Shown: positions 46,139 through 56,314 of the stretch, one piece after another
How the letters are laid out: each line of letters begins with the position of its first letter
Numbering within the stretch: the first letter of the stretch is position 1
From: Curvularia sp. ZM96
Lineage: Eukaryota > Ascomycota > Dothideomycetes > Pleosporales > Pleosporaceae
Length of the DNA stretch: 64,000 nucleotides
Assembly: GCA_022457065.1 (NCBI GenBank)
Contig: JAJGBQ010000003.1
Coordinates: forward strand, 3,472,001 to 3,536,000
Direction of reading: 5' to 3'
Made by a program: the position numbers and the translations under genes
Notes under the pieces: model-generated
Told to the model about the DNA's origin: nothing
Seen by the model: the letters and a program-made list of their open reading frames with translations, nothing else
Database searches by the model: none

Positions 46139-47437
46139 ATGGCATACAACAAAGGCTTCAACCCAGACCGGCTGCCTATGCACGCCGAGCCTGAGCAGGT
46201 GCGTGTCTTTTGTCGAGGCCACGGTACAATGCGGAACTAACGTAGCAGCTCAGGCTGCCGCCATGATGTCGCAAAACGCCTCTGCAGCCTCGCGTCCGCC
46301 GCGCACCAGCTCTGCGCGACCCGACTACAACAAGCCTCCTCCGGCTGTTCCCAACCAGAGATACGACACACGGCCTGACGATCGCTATGGAGGAGGGGGA
46401 GGAGGATACGAGAGCAGACCCCCACCAGGCGCATACGACTCGCGCTACGACAACCGGTACGACTCGAGACAAGACAACAGAATGGGCGGTCTTGGATCGC
46501 CTCCGCCTGCAAACTACGGCCATGGCCCGCCGCCGCAGGGCTACCATGGCAGACCGCAGCTATCGCAGCAGTCGCGGCCCCCGCCAACGCCGGCCCCGCC
46601 AAGAGATGGGAATGATCGCGAGGCGTTGTGGCGGCTGTTTGGCGCTGTTGATAAAGACAGTATGCTACATATCTCTCTCTCTCTTTCGTGTGTTCAAACA
46701 AAGGCGAATGAGACATGAGGACTAACGATTGCGACACATAGGAAGTGGAGAGCTCACAGAAGCCGAGCTGCGAACTGCGCTTGTAAACGGCGACTGGACG
46801 CCGTTTGATCCCCACACTGTACGCATGATGATTCGGATGTTCGACACCAACAAATCCGGTACTGTCAACTTTGACGAGTTCTGGTATGTTTTCTTTCTCT
46901 CCCCTTCCCTCTTCACACACCCACCCATATTGCGAATCTTATACTAACAACATTTGCTTTTCCCCGCCTTTCCAGCGGCCTATGGGGTTTCCTCTCTGCG
47001 TGGCGCGCTCTCTTCGACCGCTTTGACCAGGACCACAGCGGCAGTATATCGTTTGCCGAGTTCAACGAAGCACTCATTGCTTTCGGATACCGCCTCTCGC
47101 AGCAGTTTGTTGCGCTGCTGTACCGCACGTACGACCGCGACGGCCGCAACGCACTCAGCTTCGACTTGTTTGTCCAGGCGTGCATTAGCTTGAAGCGCAT
47201 GACGGATGTGTTTAAGAAGTATGATGAGGATCGCGATGGATATATTACGTTGAGTTTGTACGTCTACCACCCTTGTTTTTTTTTCTTAGTCTATAAGGGG
47301 TGTGGATATGATTATGCTAACGAGTCTGTGTGCTACAGCGAGGAATTTCTCACAGGTGCGCAAGCTTTGTTCCTCTTCAACTCGATTTCCGCCTCCACTG
47401 ATACCGGTCTCTACTAGAAATCATCCGTCAGCGATGA
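46139..47437 (+). CDS. PEF1: penta-EF-hand calcium-binding protein, 308 aa
   Basis: Six exons: 46139-46198, 46254-46659, 46742-46883, 46976-47257, 47339-47355, 47418-47437. The fifth is only 17 nt and the last 20 nt, yet both are needed to complete the fifth EF-hand. Residues 1-140 are rich in Pro, Gly, Tyr and Arg. Five EF-hands follow: DKDRSGELTEAEL, DTNKSGTVNFDEF, DQDHSGSISFAEF, DRDGRNALSFDLF (weaker) and DEDRDGYITLSFEEF. The order and spacing match the ALG-2/peflin/Pef1 family, in which the fifth hand mediates dimerisation (family knowledge). For intron 1, three AG acceptors lie within 10 bp, and only the last (CTCAG, ending at 46253) keeps the frame. Role: calcium-responsive adaptor, by family. 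Confidence 0.9.
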
Positions 47438-48718
47438 AAATATCCTCGCGCATCACGGTTATGGATGTGGATGGATGAACAGCTTGCTGTGTATGAGAGA
47501 AGAAATACATTCTCTTCCCTTGTGCGAATGTTGTTTTTCCTTGGCTTTTTTGCAATAAGGTTAAAGCAGAGGAGTGTGTATGTGTGCGTATGGCCTTGGG
47601 TTCGTGCACTTTTCTGGGCGGGGAGATGATTAGATGACGAAAGCGAAAGAGAAAGGAATGGACTTTCAAGAGATTATTTCGCGTACACACGTGTAATAAG
47701 ACATGTTAGGTAGGCCATGGCTTTGCGATGGTGGTGTGAAGTGGAGAGTTCAGATAGCTTAGGTTACTATATGGACTAAGGGTTGAAAAGGAATTTTAGA
47801 TACCCTTTTTTGTTGTTACTATGTCCAGTGTGTACTGTTTTGTTTACTTTCCTTCTTTCTTTTTGTCTTGTTTTTTTTATCTTCCTCAGGCAGCATGTAT
47901 AGACGAAATGAGAAGAGTGATCCAAGTACTTCATGTGTTCTCATTCCCCTCTTTTCTTCTTTTTTCCATGAAGTATATGAATGTAGTCAGGTACGCTAGG
48001 TGTGCTGTCAAGCTTCCCCACACTCAGCTTACCCCGTGTTTTGTCATTGTTGTTTTTCCCAGAAAGATTTGGTATCGAAATACAGACATGGTTAGATTGA
48101 TTATTTTCCATTCAATGGACATCTTCCCGTGATTTCGCGCAGATGGTGAAAATAGCTATTCACCACCGCCACCACCCGCTTCTCTTGCGTTCTTGCAATG
48201 CTGTGTTTGGCGTGGGAAGAGACGGCGCAGGGGGTGACGCAGGGTGCTGTTTCTACGACGAGGGAAATACGACGTACCGTGGTAGGATAGATGCAGGTCT
48301 TTTTTCTTTTTAGAGGTTGTTTTTGAGTGAGTTGTTTTTGGCTGTCTGGGGAAGGAGGTTGTACCGAGTTTTGGTATTCTGGGGTGTGGGGTAGATGGGT
48401 ATGATTGTGGTTGGCGAGTTACTTTTGGTTTCGCATTGTTTATTTGGTGTGGTGATGCGGCGGACAGCGCGTGTTGGGATTGATGGGATAGAGGGTAGGT
48501 TGATGGGTGTTTATTCAGCGTTGCTTTGGAAACAAATGAGCACGTGATGGGGTGTTTCTCTGAGGAATTGGCAGTTTTTTTGCATGTAGGAGTTTGATGA
48601 GAGTAAATTGGCTACCATGTTGCGTGTATACACACTTGCACTGGCTGTATGTGGAACGAAGATGCGGTTGACGTGTACCCGAATCACCGGGCAAGCTGAA
48701 ATATACTGTGATAGATAC
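47438..48718. other. 1.3-kb convergent intergenic region
   Basis: Between the stops of the penta-EF-hand gene and the second HET gene. It is T-rich at about 47800-48120. No domain-bearing frame or RNA gene was recognised. Confidence 0.5.
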
Positions 48719-50458
48719 TTATAGCGCTATAATATCTGCTTCGTCGGCATTGAGCGGAACAGAGTCGATCCTGAGCTCGAAAATTTCGCGATGATATACT
48801 TTTGTTCTGCGAAGTCCCGCACTGATTTTACACATCTTTCCTTCAGAATCCTGGATCTCAATGTGGTCGTAATCGTATAGCGAATCACCCTCTTTGGGCC
48901 AAGAGCAGAAGGAAAGCTTTTCTTTATCAGAAAAGTCGTCTCCTCTTTTTATCAAGATTTTTTTTCTATTGGTAAGCACAAATATAGTGAGCACAGGATC
49001 CTGAGGCCCTCCAGGTAGTTTGACACAAATCTCCACAATGGGGGTAAAGAACGGATGGGGCATTATTACAGTAAGAACCCTCGTACTCTGGTCCCATATT
49101 GGATCTTTGTTGCGAATTAGCGCATCATGTTCCCATGAAGCCCAGGTCTTCGCATGTATGAGTTGGAACTGTGAATCGAAAGTGGTTCCACAACCTGCAA
49201 AGACGATGTCTATGGAGTATTGATGGAACGCTTGTGACCTTCGCGTCCTAAAAAATCCAGTAATAGTGAGGGTATCGAAGAACGTGGTTAAAGCAACTCC
49301 TGGACCCAAAAGGATGGTGCTATAAGAACCTGTAGCCCTAGAGAACGTAGCACGGGTTGTCCGTGCCATGCGCTTGTCCTTGTTCGCATCCCGATAAACT
49401 GCACAGATGAGAATTCCTAGAAGATACCGTGTATCTTTTACTGAACAGCTGAGTAGCCCGATCCATCTTTGTTGAAGATACCCATTCATAAGCTTGTCGT
49501 GCACCGGTACAAGTGGTAGTCCTATTGTTAAGCCCACGCTGGTCAGATTGAGTGGCGCAGTGGATCCTGCAGCATATTCTAAGCTGCCACAATTGGCAAA
49601 GTATTTGGGAGAATCTGCTAATACTTCTTGGAAATCTTGGGGGCCAGTTGGTTGACTTCTTACCACGTCCAATGTGTGGATTGAAGGATCGTCAGTTGCC
49701 AAATCCAGCCCCCAAGCAAGTATAGAGTGATCGTGGATCCTTCGGATAATCTCCTCCTGAAGACGGCGAAAAGCTCGATCGCCTTCTCCGTACAGAAGTG
49801 GCATGTTGATGTCGAAAATGCCGAGCAGACAATAAGCCATGTCTTCGGTACGCGTGGTCTCCCTTTTTGAAGCCCATGACATTTTTTTGGCCACGCAGTA
49901 GGCACCAAAAGTATCAGACTTTTTGGGAGTAAGCTTACTTGTCTCCATCAAAGCATTTGCGTCTATGCCTGTAATCTCGGATAAAAGGGCTGCGTGCTTC
50001 GACTTTTGGCCCAACTCTTCCCACTGGCGGTTGTAAAAAGCGACATTGCTCGGTGCCAATAGCTCTTGTAGTGTCCAGCCTCTCGTAAACCATCTACTTG
50101 CGCGAAATTCTTCGCCCATGCTGTCTTGCAGAACATCTGAGAGGTAGGCATAACAGCGGCGCGCGTCCCTGTACCAAGCGAACATGGAGTTGATAGCCTC
50201 CGAAAGCTCTGAGCTCGATCTCTTGTCAATGCAGCAAGTATCAACCCATGCAAAGTTTAAGCCATCACGGAGTGCTTGCTGACATGTGAATTGGATTTTC
50301 TGATAGCCTGCTTTGGCTTTGGTTGTCGGCGAGTCGAGGGGTAGGTCGACGAAAGTCACCTCTTCTTCGCCCCAGGTGTGAGACAGGATTGCATACCGTG
50401 GAATGTTGCTGCCGAAGAATTCTTCAAGCTGTAGCGTTGTGCAGTTGATGAGGTGCAT
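48719..50458 (-). CDS. HET-domain protein (HET-E/HET-D-like N-terminal type), 579 aa
   Basis: Intronless, ATG start at 50458. It has the short-N-terminus HET layout: MHLINCTTLQLEEFFG, YAILSHTWG at 22-30, WVDTCCIDK at about 71-79, then INSMFAWYRDARRCYAYLSD, SRWFTRGWTLQELLAP (121-136), and DMAYCLLGIFDINMPLLYGEG with FRRLQEEI (206-237). This is the arrangement of the N-terminal part of HET-E-1-type proteins, but no NACHT or WD40 region follows. The last 340 residues form a beta-rich tail without a family I know. It is the second of three HET genes in the window and a different subtype from the 2-4 kb gene. Function in incompatibility is inferred from the domain only. Confidence 0.9.
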   Translation of the reverse strand: MHLINCTTLQLEEFFGSNIPRYAILSHTWGEEEVTFVDLPLDSPTTKAKAGYQKIQFTCQQALRDGLNFAWVDTCCIDKRSSSELSEAINSMFAWYRDARRCYAYLSDVLQDSMGEEFRASRWFTRGWTLQELLAPSNVAFYNRQWEELGQKSKHAALLSEITGIDANALMETSKLTPKKSDTFGAYCVAKKMSWASKRETTRTEDMAYCLLGIFDINMPLLYGEGDRAFRRLQEEIIRRIHDHSILAWGLDLATDDPSIHTLDVVRSQPTGPQDFQEVLADSPKYFANCGSLEYAAGSTAPLNLTSVGLTIGLPLVPVHDKLMNGYLQQRWIGLLSCSVKDTRYLLGILICAVYRDANKDKRMARTTRATFSRATGSYSTILLGPGVALTTFFDTLTITGFFRTRRSQAFHQYSIDIVFAGCGTTFDSQFQLIHAKTWASWEHDALIRNKDPIWDQSTRVLTVIMPHPFFTPIVEICVKLPGGPQDPVLTIFVLTNRKKILIKRGDDFSDKEKLSFCSWPKEGDSLYDYDHIEIQDSEGKMCKISAGLRRTKVYHREIFELRIDSVPLNADEADIIAL

Positions 50459-51045
50459 GTTGGAGCCTTGCTGTGGTTGTCAGAGAGCTGGGTGTGCCTG
50501 ATCTAGGTAGAAGCGGGGCATTCGTATATGTAGATGGAGGAAGGCTGAGCACTCGCTTGACAACCTAGGATTAGCACAACTGTAAGTATATTGTGCACAA
50601 TGGGTACTCGTGGTCATGTGGAGTGCTGAGCATAAATTTTGCGAGGTTCTCTTCTCTCTGTGTTGGGCTAAGAGATTTCTTCATTGGAGTAGAAGGAGCG
50701 AAGTTATATATGCCAAGAAACAGTCACATGACGACATCGCTGAAATATGATGTTTGTTGGTTTCAATCTATATTAATCTACGCTCCAATTTCCACCGAGT
50801 CATTCATGATACAATCTGGTATCTAGGTTAGGGTATATAACAAACAAATTGAAAAAAAGGAAGGACGTTGAGCTCGTTCAGTGATAATCCATATTCCCAC
50901 ATCCTCGTATCCATCGACACATGCAACTTAACTCTTCAACATATGCATCCTCGCATCTATCAACGCACACAACTCAGTTCTTTAGAAGTATGCATCTTTC
51001 TCTGTATCAGGTAGATACTACGTGTGGCTTGGTCAGTCAGCATGC
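50459..51045. other. intergenic spacer
   Basis: 587 AT-rich bp between the HET start and the SUR7-family stop. It should hold the HET promoter; nothing further was identified. Confidence 0.5.
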
Positions 51046-51951
51046 TTAGATGACCGACTTCCTCGGGTGACGCGAGCTGCGGCGCTCGCTGCGACGACCA
51101 AAGCAGAGAGCTGCGAACCAAGCAATGAGCGCCACGAGCATCAGCCCAGTTGCCGCCCAAGTCAAAGCAAGAAACTTGCTACCGTAGTATGCCTTGAGGC
51201 CGATTGGTTTGCCATGGTCATTGATCACATCGGTGCCCTTGACCATGACGGCGGTGACGAGGGCGCTGGCAAGACCGATGGCCAGGAAGGCGAGGAGCGC
51301 AAGGCCGATGTTGAGGCATGCACTGAGCCTTCCAGAGGTGAGGATGCCCACGACGCTGGTAATGAGGGTCACGAAGATGAGGCAGATGGCAATTACGTAG
51401 AGAACGAACATGGCTGCCATGGCTGCGTTCAACGCGTCAATGCCTGACTGGATGTCATCTGGCCACTGAAGGTCGTCGAGGGTAACGTCGACTCCGGTTC
51501 TGTTGAGCGCCTCCTGTATGATCTCGGTTGGGTCGAACTTGTACATGGCCCTGCTCTTAGCACATTCGGTGACGTTCTTGCTGATGTCATCTTCCTTGAG
51601 AGTTGCGTTGGCCACCTCGCTGGGCGTGTACTGTCCTTCGCAGTAGTTCAAGATGTGTGCTGAGTACCAGTCCTCGACGCCGATGCGCTCGCGGAACTGG
51701 TCAATCCTCTCGTTGATTTCATCGGTAACAGTGTTGGTTATCGAGTCAGGGAGGAGGTTGATGATGTCCGATACAGTGGAATCAGAGTTTGCGGCATTGT
51801 TGATAACGTTTTGCCCGATGGCGGACGTGTTGAGTGTAAGGAGCGAGTAGTCTTCCATGAATCCCTTTTTGTGGCCTGCGAAGAGGCAGAGGAAGGAGAG
51901 AATGAGGGCTGCGGTGCAGCATAACACAGGCAGCACCGCGAGGAACCGCAT
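51046..51951 (-). CDS. SUR7/PalI-family four-helix membrane protein, 301 aa
   Basis: Intronless, with an ATG start. The first helix lies at about residues 4-26 (FLAVLPVLCCTAALILSFLC). A long extracellular loop follows, with the family signature WYSAHILNYCEG and two N-glycosylation-type sites (NATL, NVTE). Three more helices come at about 181-205 (MFVLYVIAICLIFVTLI), 215-240 and 262-285. The C-terminal tail is short and basic (GRRSERRSSRHPRK). The topology and the Cys-bearing loop match SUR7/PalI proteins, which sit in eisosome-type plasma-membrane domains or at cell contacts (family knowledge). Which member it is (Sur7, Pun1, Fmp45, PalI-like) cannot be told. An ambient-pH role is less likely, because PalI proteins carry long cytosolic tails. 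Confidence 0.88.
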   Translation of the reverse strand: MRFLAVLPVLCCTAALILSFLCLFAGHKKGFMEDYSLLTLNTSAIGQNVINNAANSDSTVSDIINLLPDSITNTVTDEINERIDQFRERIGVEDWYSAHILNYCEGQYTPSEVANATLKEDDISKNVTECAKSRAMYKFDPTEIIQEALNRTGVDVTLDDLQWPDDIQSGIDALNAAMAAMFVLYVIAICLIFVTLITSVVGILTSGRLSACLNIGLALLAFLAIGLASALVTAVMVKGTDVINDHGKPIGLKAYYGSKFLALTWAATGLMLVALIAWFAALCFGRRSERRSSRHPRKSVI

Positions 51952-52884
51952 CGTTGTGGGTTGATAGTTGTGTTTGTCTTGCAGCGATGCTTGGTACTAG
52001 CAGCGAGCGACAGCAGTATGCTGAGGATTAAGGAGGGAGAATGTGGGGAAGAACGTATGAGAGCGATTGAAGGTCTGTTGTTTACTGGTCGCCCTTAAAG
52101 GAGCGGTAAGCCACTTATACATGGGATGCTAACTGAAAGCCTGGAATGGACGACAATGCGCCGAGACCCGCACGTCACTGGCACAGGGTCGCAGCCATGG
52201 TAGCAGCCGGGCAAGCAGCCAGTCAAAGGGCGCCTCAGCCTCAAGATCAACGTGTTGGACTCGGATCAGGCCGTTTTTAGCACACCGACAACGACGTTGA
52301 CGTGTTGCTGGGCAGAGGTTGCTGGCCCCTGCACCAGTGACGTAGGCGGTAGTGGCTAAGCGAGGCCAGCAAGCAGGGGTGCGAAGCAGGAATGCCAGAG
52401 GGGACAAGATGGAAATGCACTGGTTGGGTGCCAACAGAGGTGGCAGAAGAAAAGCGAATACCGACCTGTCTTGTGCCAGAGTGGGTAGACGTGGCAGCGC
52501 GTACTGGTACAGAAGCGCCACGTCCAAGTGGGTTGCACAGCCGCAGTGATACGTATGCGTCTGCGAATCCACAACACGAACACTACTAGAATAGAACTAG
52601 AAGCACGTGTTAGTGCGCGAGCACCGTATCAATTTCTTCAAGACTGATGTCTATTGGATATACTACTTGAGTCTATTGCTCCTTCGCCCCATCTTCTATT
52701 CGCGGGGCTGCGTCTATCATAACGTCTTTTTATCTCGTTTCTCTCGTTCTCTCATGGAACAACCTGTGCTCTCAGAATTTTGAATGAATTGTGCCGGGTA
52801 AGGATATGGGGTAAATGGAGTACCGTCCGTGGCATAGTGATGGAGGGTGAAGTCGAGGTCGCATCCGTAGGTACTACCTGGTCC
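51952..52884. other. intergenic region
   Basis: 933 bp upstream of the SUR7-family gene and downstream of the next minus-strand gene. Overlapping frames at 52129-52589 on both strands have no domains. No repeats were noted. Confidence 0.5.
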
Positions 52885-53715
52885 TCACGAGGGCGACTTC
52901 TTGGGGTGCTTTGGAGGTTGGGGAGTCACCGACGACGACGAAGAAGATGCGCGGGCGCTGATTCCATCGGTGAAGGGCGAGTATGGCGCTGCCACCGAAT
53001 GCGGCGGTGCGCGCTGGCCTGCCTTTGTACGCGGAGGCTCTGCGGAGCCCGGCCACTTCTTTTGCTCTTCATGCAGCTTGTCGAGTGGCTCGCCCACTAT
53101 GTGGTACTTGTCCCAGTTGATGGGCGGGCAGCGCACAACATTCTGCGGCTGTGGGATAGGAGGGAACTTGGGCGCTTTTGACTCCGTGTCCATGCCTGCT
53201 GAGTCCTTGCGAGCGTCTGGACCGCTCGTGTCTTGGCCGTGGCTGGGTACCGCATCGCTCAGGCCCGACAACGTGGGCGTAAGAATGTCGCGATACGAGT
53301 GAGACTGTTGCGCTCGCTGCTCTTGAAGGGAGCGGGCAAAGGCCTCCGGGTCGGCTACGGCTGCAGCCTTGAGTTCCTCGAGCGCCTTGAGGTCGCGCTT
53401 GCTCTTCTCTCGCTGCAGCTGCAGGAGCGAGATGGCGGAGCGGAGAGCGATAGCATCTGGGTTGTCAGACTCTGATATGGCGACCGAGGGCGGCTGCGGC
53501 TTGAAGGTGGCCGTGGGCGGAGGGGCGGGGCGGGGTCGAGGTTCGTTGCGCTCCACCGGGGCTAGCTGGGCAGCGGAGGCGGTTGGAGTGAGAGGCGAGA
53601 CGGGCGGGCGATCTGGCGTAGGCGACCTGGAGCGGTTGGCCGAGTGGTGAGAGCGGGTCGAGGCATCGCTGGACGAGGGAGGCCGTGTGCTTGTATCGAC
53701 CAGGAGCGCTGGCAT
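52885..53715 (-). CDS. disordered protein with a conserved-looking C-terminal block, 276 aa
   Basis: Intronless, with an ATG start (MPALLVDTSTRPPSSSDAS). The first 80 residues are Ser/Pro/Arg-rich and disordered. A charged helix follows at about 88-135 (AIALRSAISLLQLQREKSKR, LKALEELKAA). Around residues 195-225 is a compact block, VRCPPINWDKYHIVGEPLDK, followed by LHEEQKKWPG, whose aromatic and Pro pattern looks like a binding motif. The tail is Pro/Ser-rich and basic (PPKHPKKSPS). There is no membrane helix or signal peptide. The layout would suit a nuclear complex subunit, but I do not recognise the family. The codon usage and frame quality look real. Confidence 0.7.
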   Translation of the reverse strand: MPALLVDTSTRPPSSSDASTRSHHSANRSRSPTPDRPPVSPLTPTASAAQLAPVERNEPRPRPAPPPTATFKPQPPSVAISESDNPDAIALRSAISLLQLQREKSKRDLKALEELKAAAVADPEAFARSLQEQRAQQSHSYRDILTPTLSGLSDAVPSHGQDTSGPDARKDSAGMDTESKAPKFPPIPQPQNVVRCPPINWDKYHIVGEPLDKLHEEQKKWPGSAEPPRTKAGQRAPPHSVAAPYSPFTDGISARASSSSSSVTPQPPKHPKKSPS

Positions 53716-54796
53716 GGCGGCGTGGTGGTGGGGGGAAGACTCGAGGCACTGGGGCCGAAGCGTGCTGTCGGTCAGGCCGCGTAGGGGCCTAGGGCCTGAG
53801 GGCCTCTGTGCTAAATCTCCGAGGAGGGCGTCGCCGCGTGCAGGCGATGACTAGGCGCGGGCTCGACTCGTGTCGCGGTGGTCCATAGCACTTGTGATTT
53901 GCCGTGCGGATTTGTGCTGGCGGAACGGGGGATAGCAGAGGGCCACACCGTTGATGGGGCTTTCACGGATCGGAAGAAGGAAGGTGTTGACGCCAGTCAG
54001 CGGGGCAGAATTTCCTGTGGCCAAGCGCCGCTGCACGGGACGCGTAGTCGATCTCGTCTATCGCAAGTGCTTTGGCTAGTCCAGCATACCGTTGGCGGTC
54101 TGTGTAGCAGAGCATGTCATGCTTCTATTCCCGCCCGCAGCGACAGGAGGGCTGATTTCCGGAAGGCGCCTTGCGACACCAGGCACGCGACACCGCCAGA
54201 ATGACATTGCCTTTACGTATGGCGCCGTATACGAGATGAGTAGAGCGTGGGCCGTGCATGCTCCGTTTCAGGAGCGCAGGTTGCTTTGGGTGTTCCCAGC
54301 AGCTGCAGACGACGGATCCGGCGGTGCCAGGGGCGGGCAGAAGTGTGTCTGTAGTGCAGTTCAGCGCGGCCTTCCAGCTGCCACTGAGCAAAGAGGCGCC
54401 CATTGCGTGGCAAAAAGGGAGGAGAAAAGCCTTGGAGAGACGGCCAATCGCAGGCGTCGGGTGTACCTGCCAGCTGCTCCAGGGCGCCTTCCTCACCGCG
54501 AGGTCGCTCCTGCTGCTTCGGAGCCGTGCCTGCCCTCAGTCTTAATCTGCGCCTGCTGCTGACGGATGGAGAAGGGGTGTCTGCCATGATGATTTCATCG
54601 TCGGGTTCACAACTTGCACAATGTCAGGACCCGCCCCTCCTGTCCTTCTCGCCGACTCGCGACTACACTCTGAACCACCAGAGGCATGGCATGCGCCACG
54701 TCCATGAAACACGTCGCCAATCAAACGCTGGCCGCTTGGGCACTCAATCTCCACTAGACCCCCTCTGGACGAGGTGCCGAAATCACATCGCTAGCC
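53716..54796. other. 1.1-kb divergent intergenic region
   Basis: GC-rich, between two divergent genes, each encoding a disordered protein. Several overlapping frames up to 164 codons lack domains and are treated as chance. Confidence 0.5.
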
Positions 54797-56314
54797 ATGG
54801 CCCCGAACGCAGCCTTGACAGCGCCAGCGCAGTCCCCACCCGCGCGCATACCCAGGCTGAGGTACAGAAACGCGTTGCCGTCCGACAACGTCTTTAAATC
54901 TTCCCAAGGCTCTAGGCCCCACTCCCCATACACTCAAGAGCCGCCCGTCGCCCTGGATTCAGAGAACAACCACCCACTGTCCGTTTCCTCCAGGACCGCT
55001 CGTGTGACGTCATCCAGTCTGGCTTCCCTACACTCCAACAACTCTTCTGGAAATGACTCCAAGTCATCGTCCAAGAAGAAGAAAAAGACCAGCTCCGTGC
55101 TCGGCTTCCTTTCGTTAAAGGAACCCTCCCAGGCCGCCTTTGAGCAAATCGCCCAGCAGCAGCGCAAGCAAAACCGCGGATCCTCGACACCTCAGTCCAA
55201 CAATTACTATGTCGGCCAGAAGCTTCCCCAAAACGTACCCAAGGTCAATTCCAAGTGGGATGGCGTTCCCGAGTCAGTCAAGAACAGGCATTCGACAATA
55301 TCCCACGCGTCATCCAAAGACAACAGAAACAGTGTTTTATCCAAACACTCCTCCGTTCCCTCGCCTCTCAAGACCACCCGATGGAGTGAATCAAAGCTCT
55401 CTGTAATGACCGATGGCACCCGCAATCCGCCAAACTCCATCGCCTCTCTCTCCATCTCCAACCTTTCTGTTCAAGATGCAGTTCCTAGTCCTGGCTTTGC
55501 GTCGTCGCCTACTGCCTCTTCTAACACCGCTCCTGACTTCCCAGATGGTCCGCCTACCCCAAGCACACCATCTTTTAATGCACGCAGGACCGACCAGTTC
55601 AGCCCCCGGCCAGCCAACGTGTCACTGGATTCGCCCTCGGACAGCCGTCCGAGCCTGGACGGTTCCATCCACTCGAGACCACACTCTCCCGCCTCATCCG
55701 CGACATCAGCAGATACCATCACCATGGACACCGCAGACACGATCTTTAGAAAACTGAACGACCGTTCAAGCCCAGGCGCCTTGGGTAAAGAAATACAAAT
55801 CACCGAGTTCCAAGAGCGTTACAAGCCCGACATTGTGCCAGAATCTCACGATTTCCTTTTCCAGCCCCAGCCCACGATCGAGATCCGAAACAACAATTCC
55901 CCCACGACATACAATCACTTCCCCGATGAATTCATTCCACAATATGCCCCTGCACGACCCGTCCAGAACTTCAGCCGGCCAACAGGCCCGCCGCCAGTTC
56001 AGCGTAATACCTTCATGCCATCTTATAGGAGAACGCCATCAGGACCTGCACTGCCAACCCTGTACGAATCTTCCATAGCTGGCACCGAAGAATGCGACGA
56101 CAACGATGAAGACGACGATACTCGTTCCATCGCGCCTTCTACCATTGCGCCCTCTGAACTCTCCCTACACTGGTACGAGTCCCCACGGGAACGTCTTGGA
56201 CTGGGCAGACGTCTGCAAATCAACGACGTCTTGCCTTGGGACGAGAAGAGAGGTGCAACAGGTAAGCCCAAGAAAAGTCGCTTGTTGGGTTTTGGGAGGA
56301 GTTCAAAGGGATAA
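54797..56314 (+). CDS. Ser/Pro-rich disordered protein, unknown function, 505 aa
   Basis: Intronless, with an ATG in good context (ctagccATGG). The whole protein is Ser/Pro/Asn-rich with phosphorylation-like SP sites. Recognisable islands are KKKKKTSSVLGFLSLKEPS (about 93-111), AFEQIAQQQRKQNRG, KLPQNVPKVNSKWDGVPESV (about 142-161), DTADTIFRKL, and a C-terminal LSLHWYESPRERLGLGRRL with INDVLPWDEK and KSRLLGFGRSSKG. The repeated LGF-plus-basic patches could bind membrane or a partner. No enzyme fold is visible. A role in signalling or polarity would be a guess, so none is assigned. Frame, length and codon use support a real gene. Confidence 0.75.
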   Translation: MAPNAALTAPAQSPPARIPRLRYRNALPSDNVFKSSQGSRPHSPYTQEPPVALDSENNHPLSVSSRTARVTSSSLASLHSNNSSGNDSKSSSKKKKKTSSVLGFLSLKEPSQAAFEQIAQQQRKQNRGSSTPQSNNYYVGQKLPQNVPKVNSKWDGVPESVKNRHSTISHASSKDNRNSVLSKHSSVPSPLKTTRWSESKLSVMTDGTRNPPNSIASLSISNLSVQDAVPSPGFASSPTASSNTAPDFPDGPPTPSTPSFNARRTDQFSPRPANVSLDSPSDSRPSLDGSIHSRPHSPASSATSADTITMDTADTIFRKLNDRSSPGALGKEIQITEFQERYKPDIVPESHDFLFQPQPTIEIRNNNSPTTYNHFPDEFIPQYAPARPVQNFSRPTGPPPVQRNTFMPSYRRTPSGPALPTLYESSIAGTEECDDNDEDDDTRSIAPSTIAPSELSLHWYESPRERLGLGRRLQINDVLPWDEKRGATGKPKKSRLLGFGRSSKG

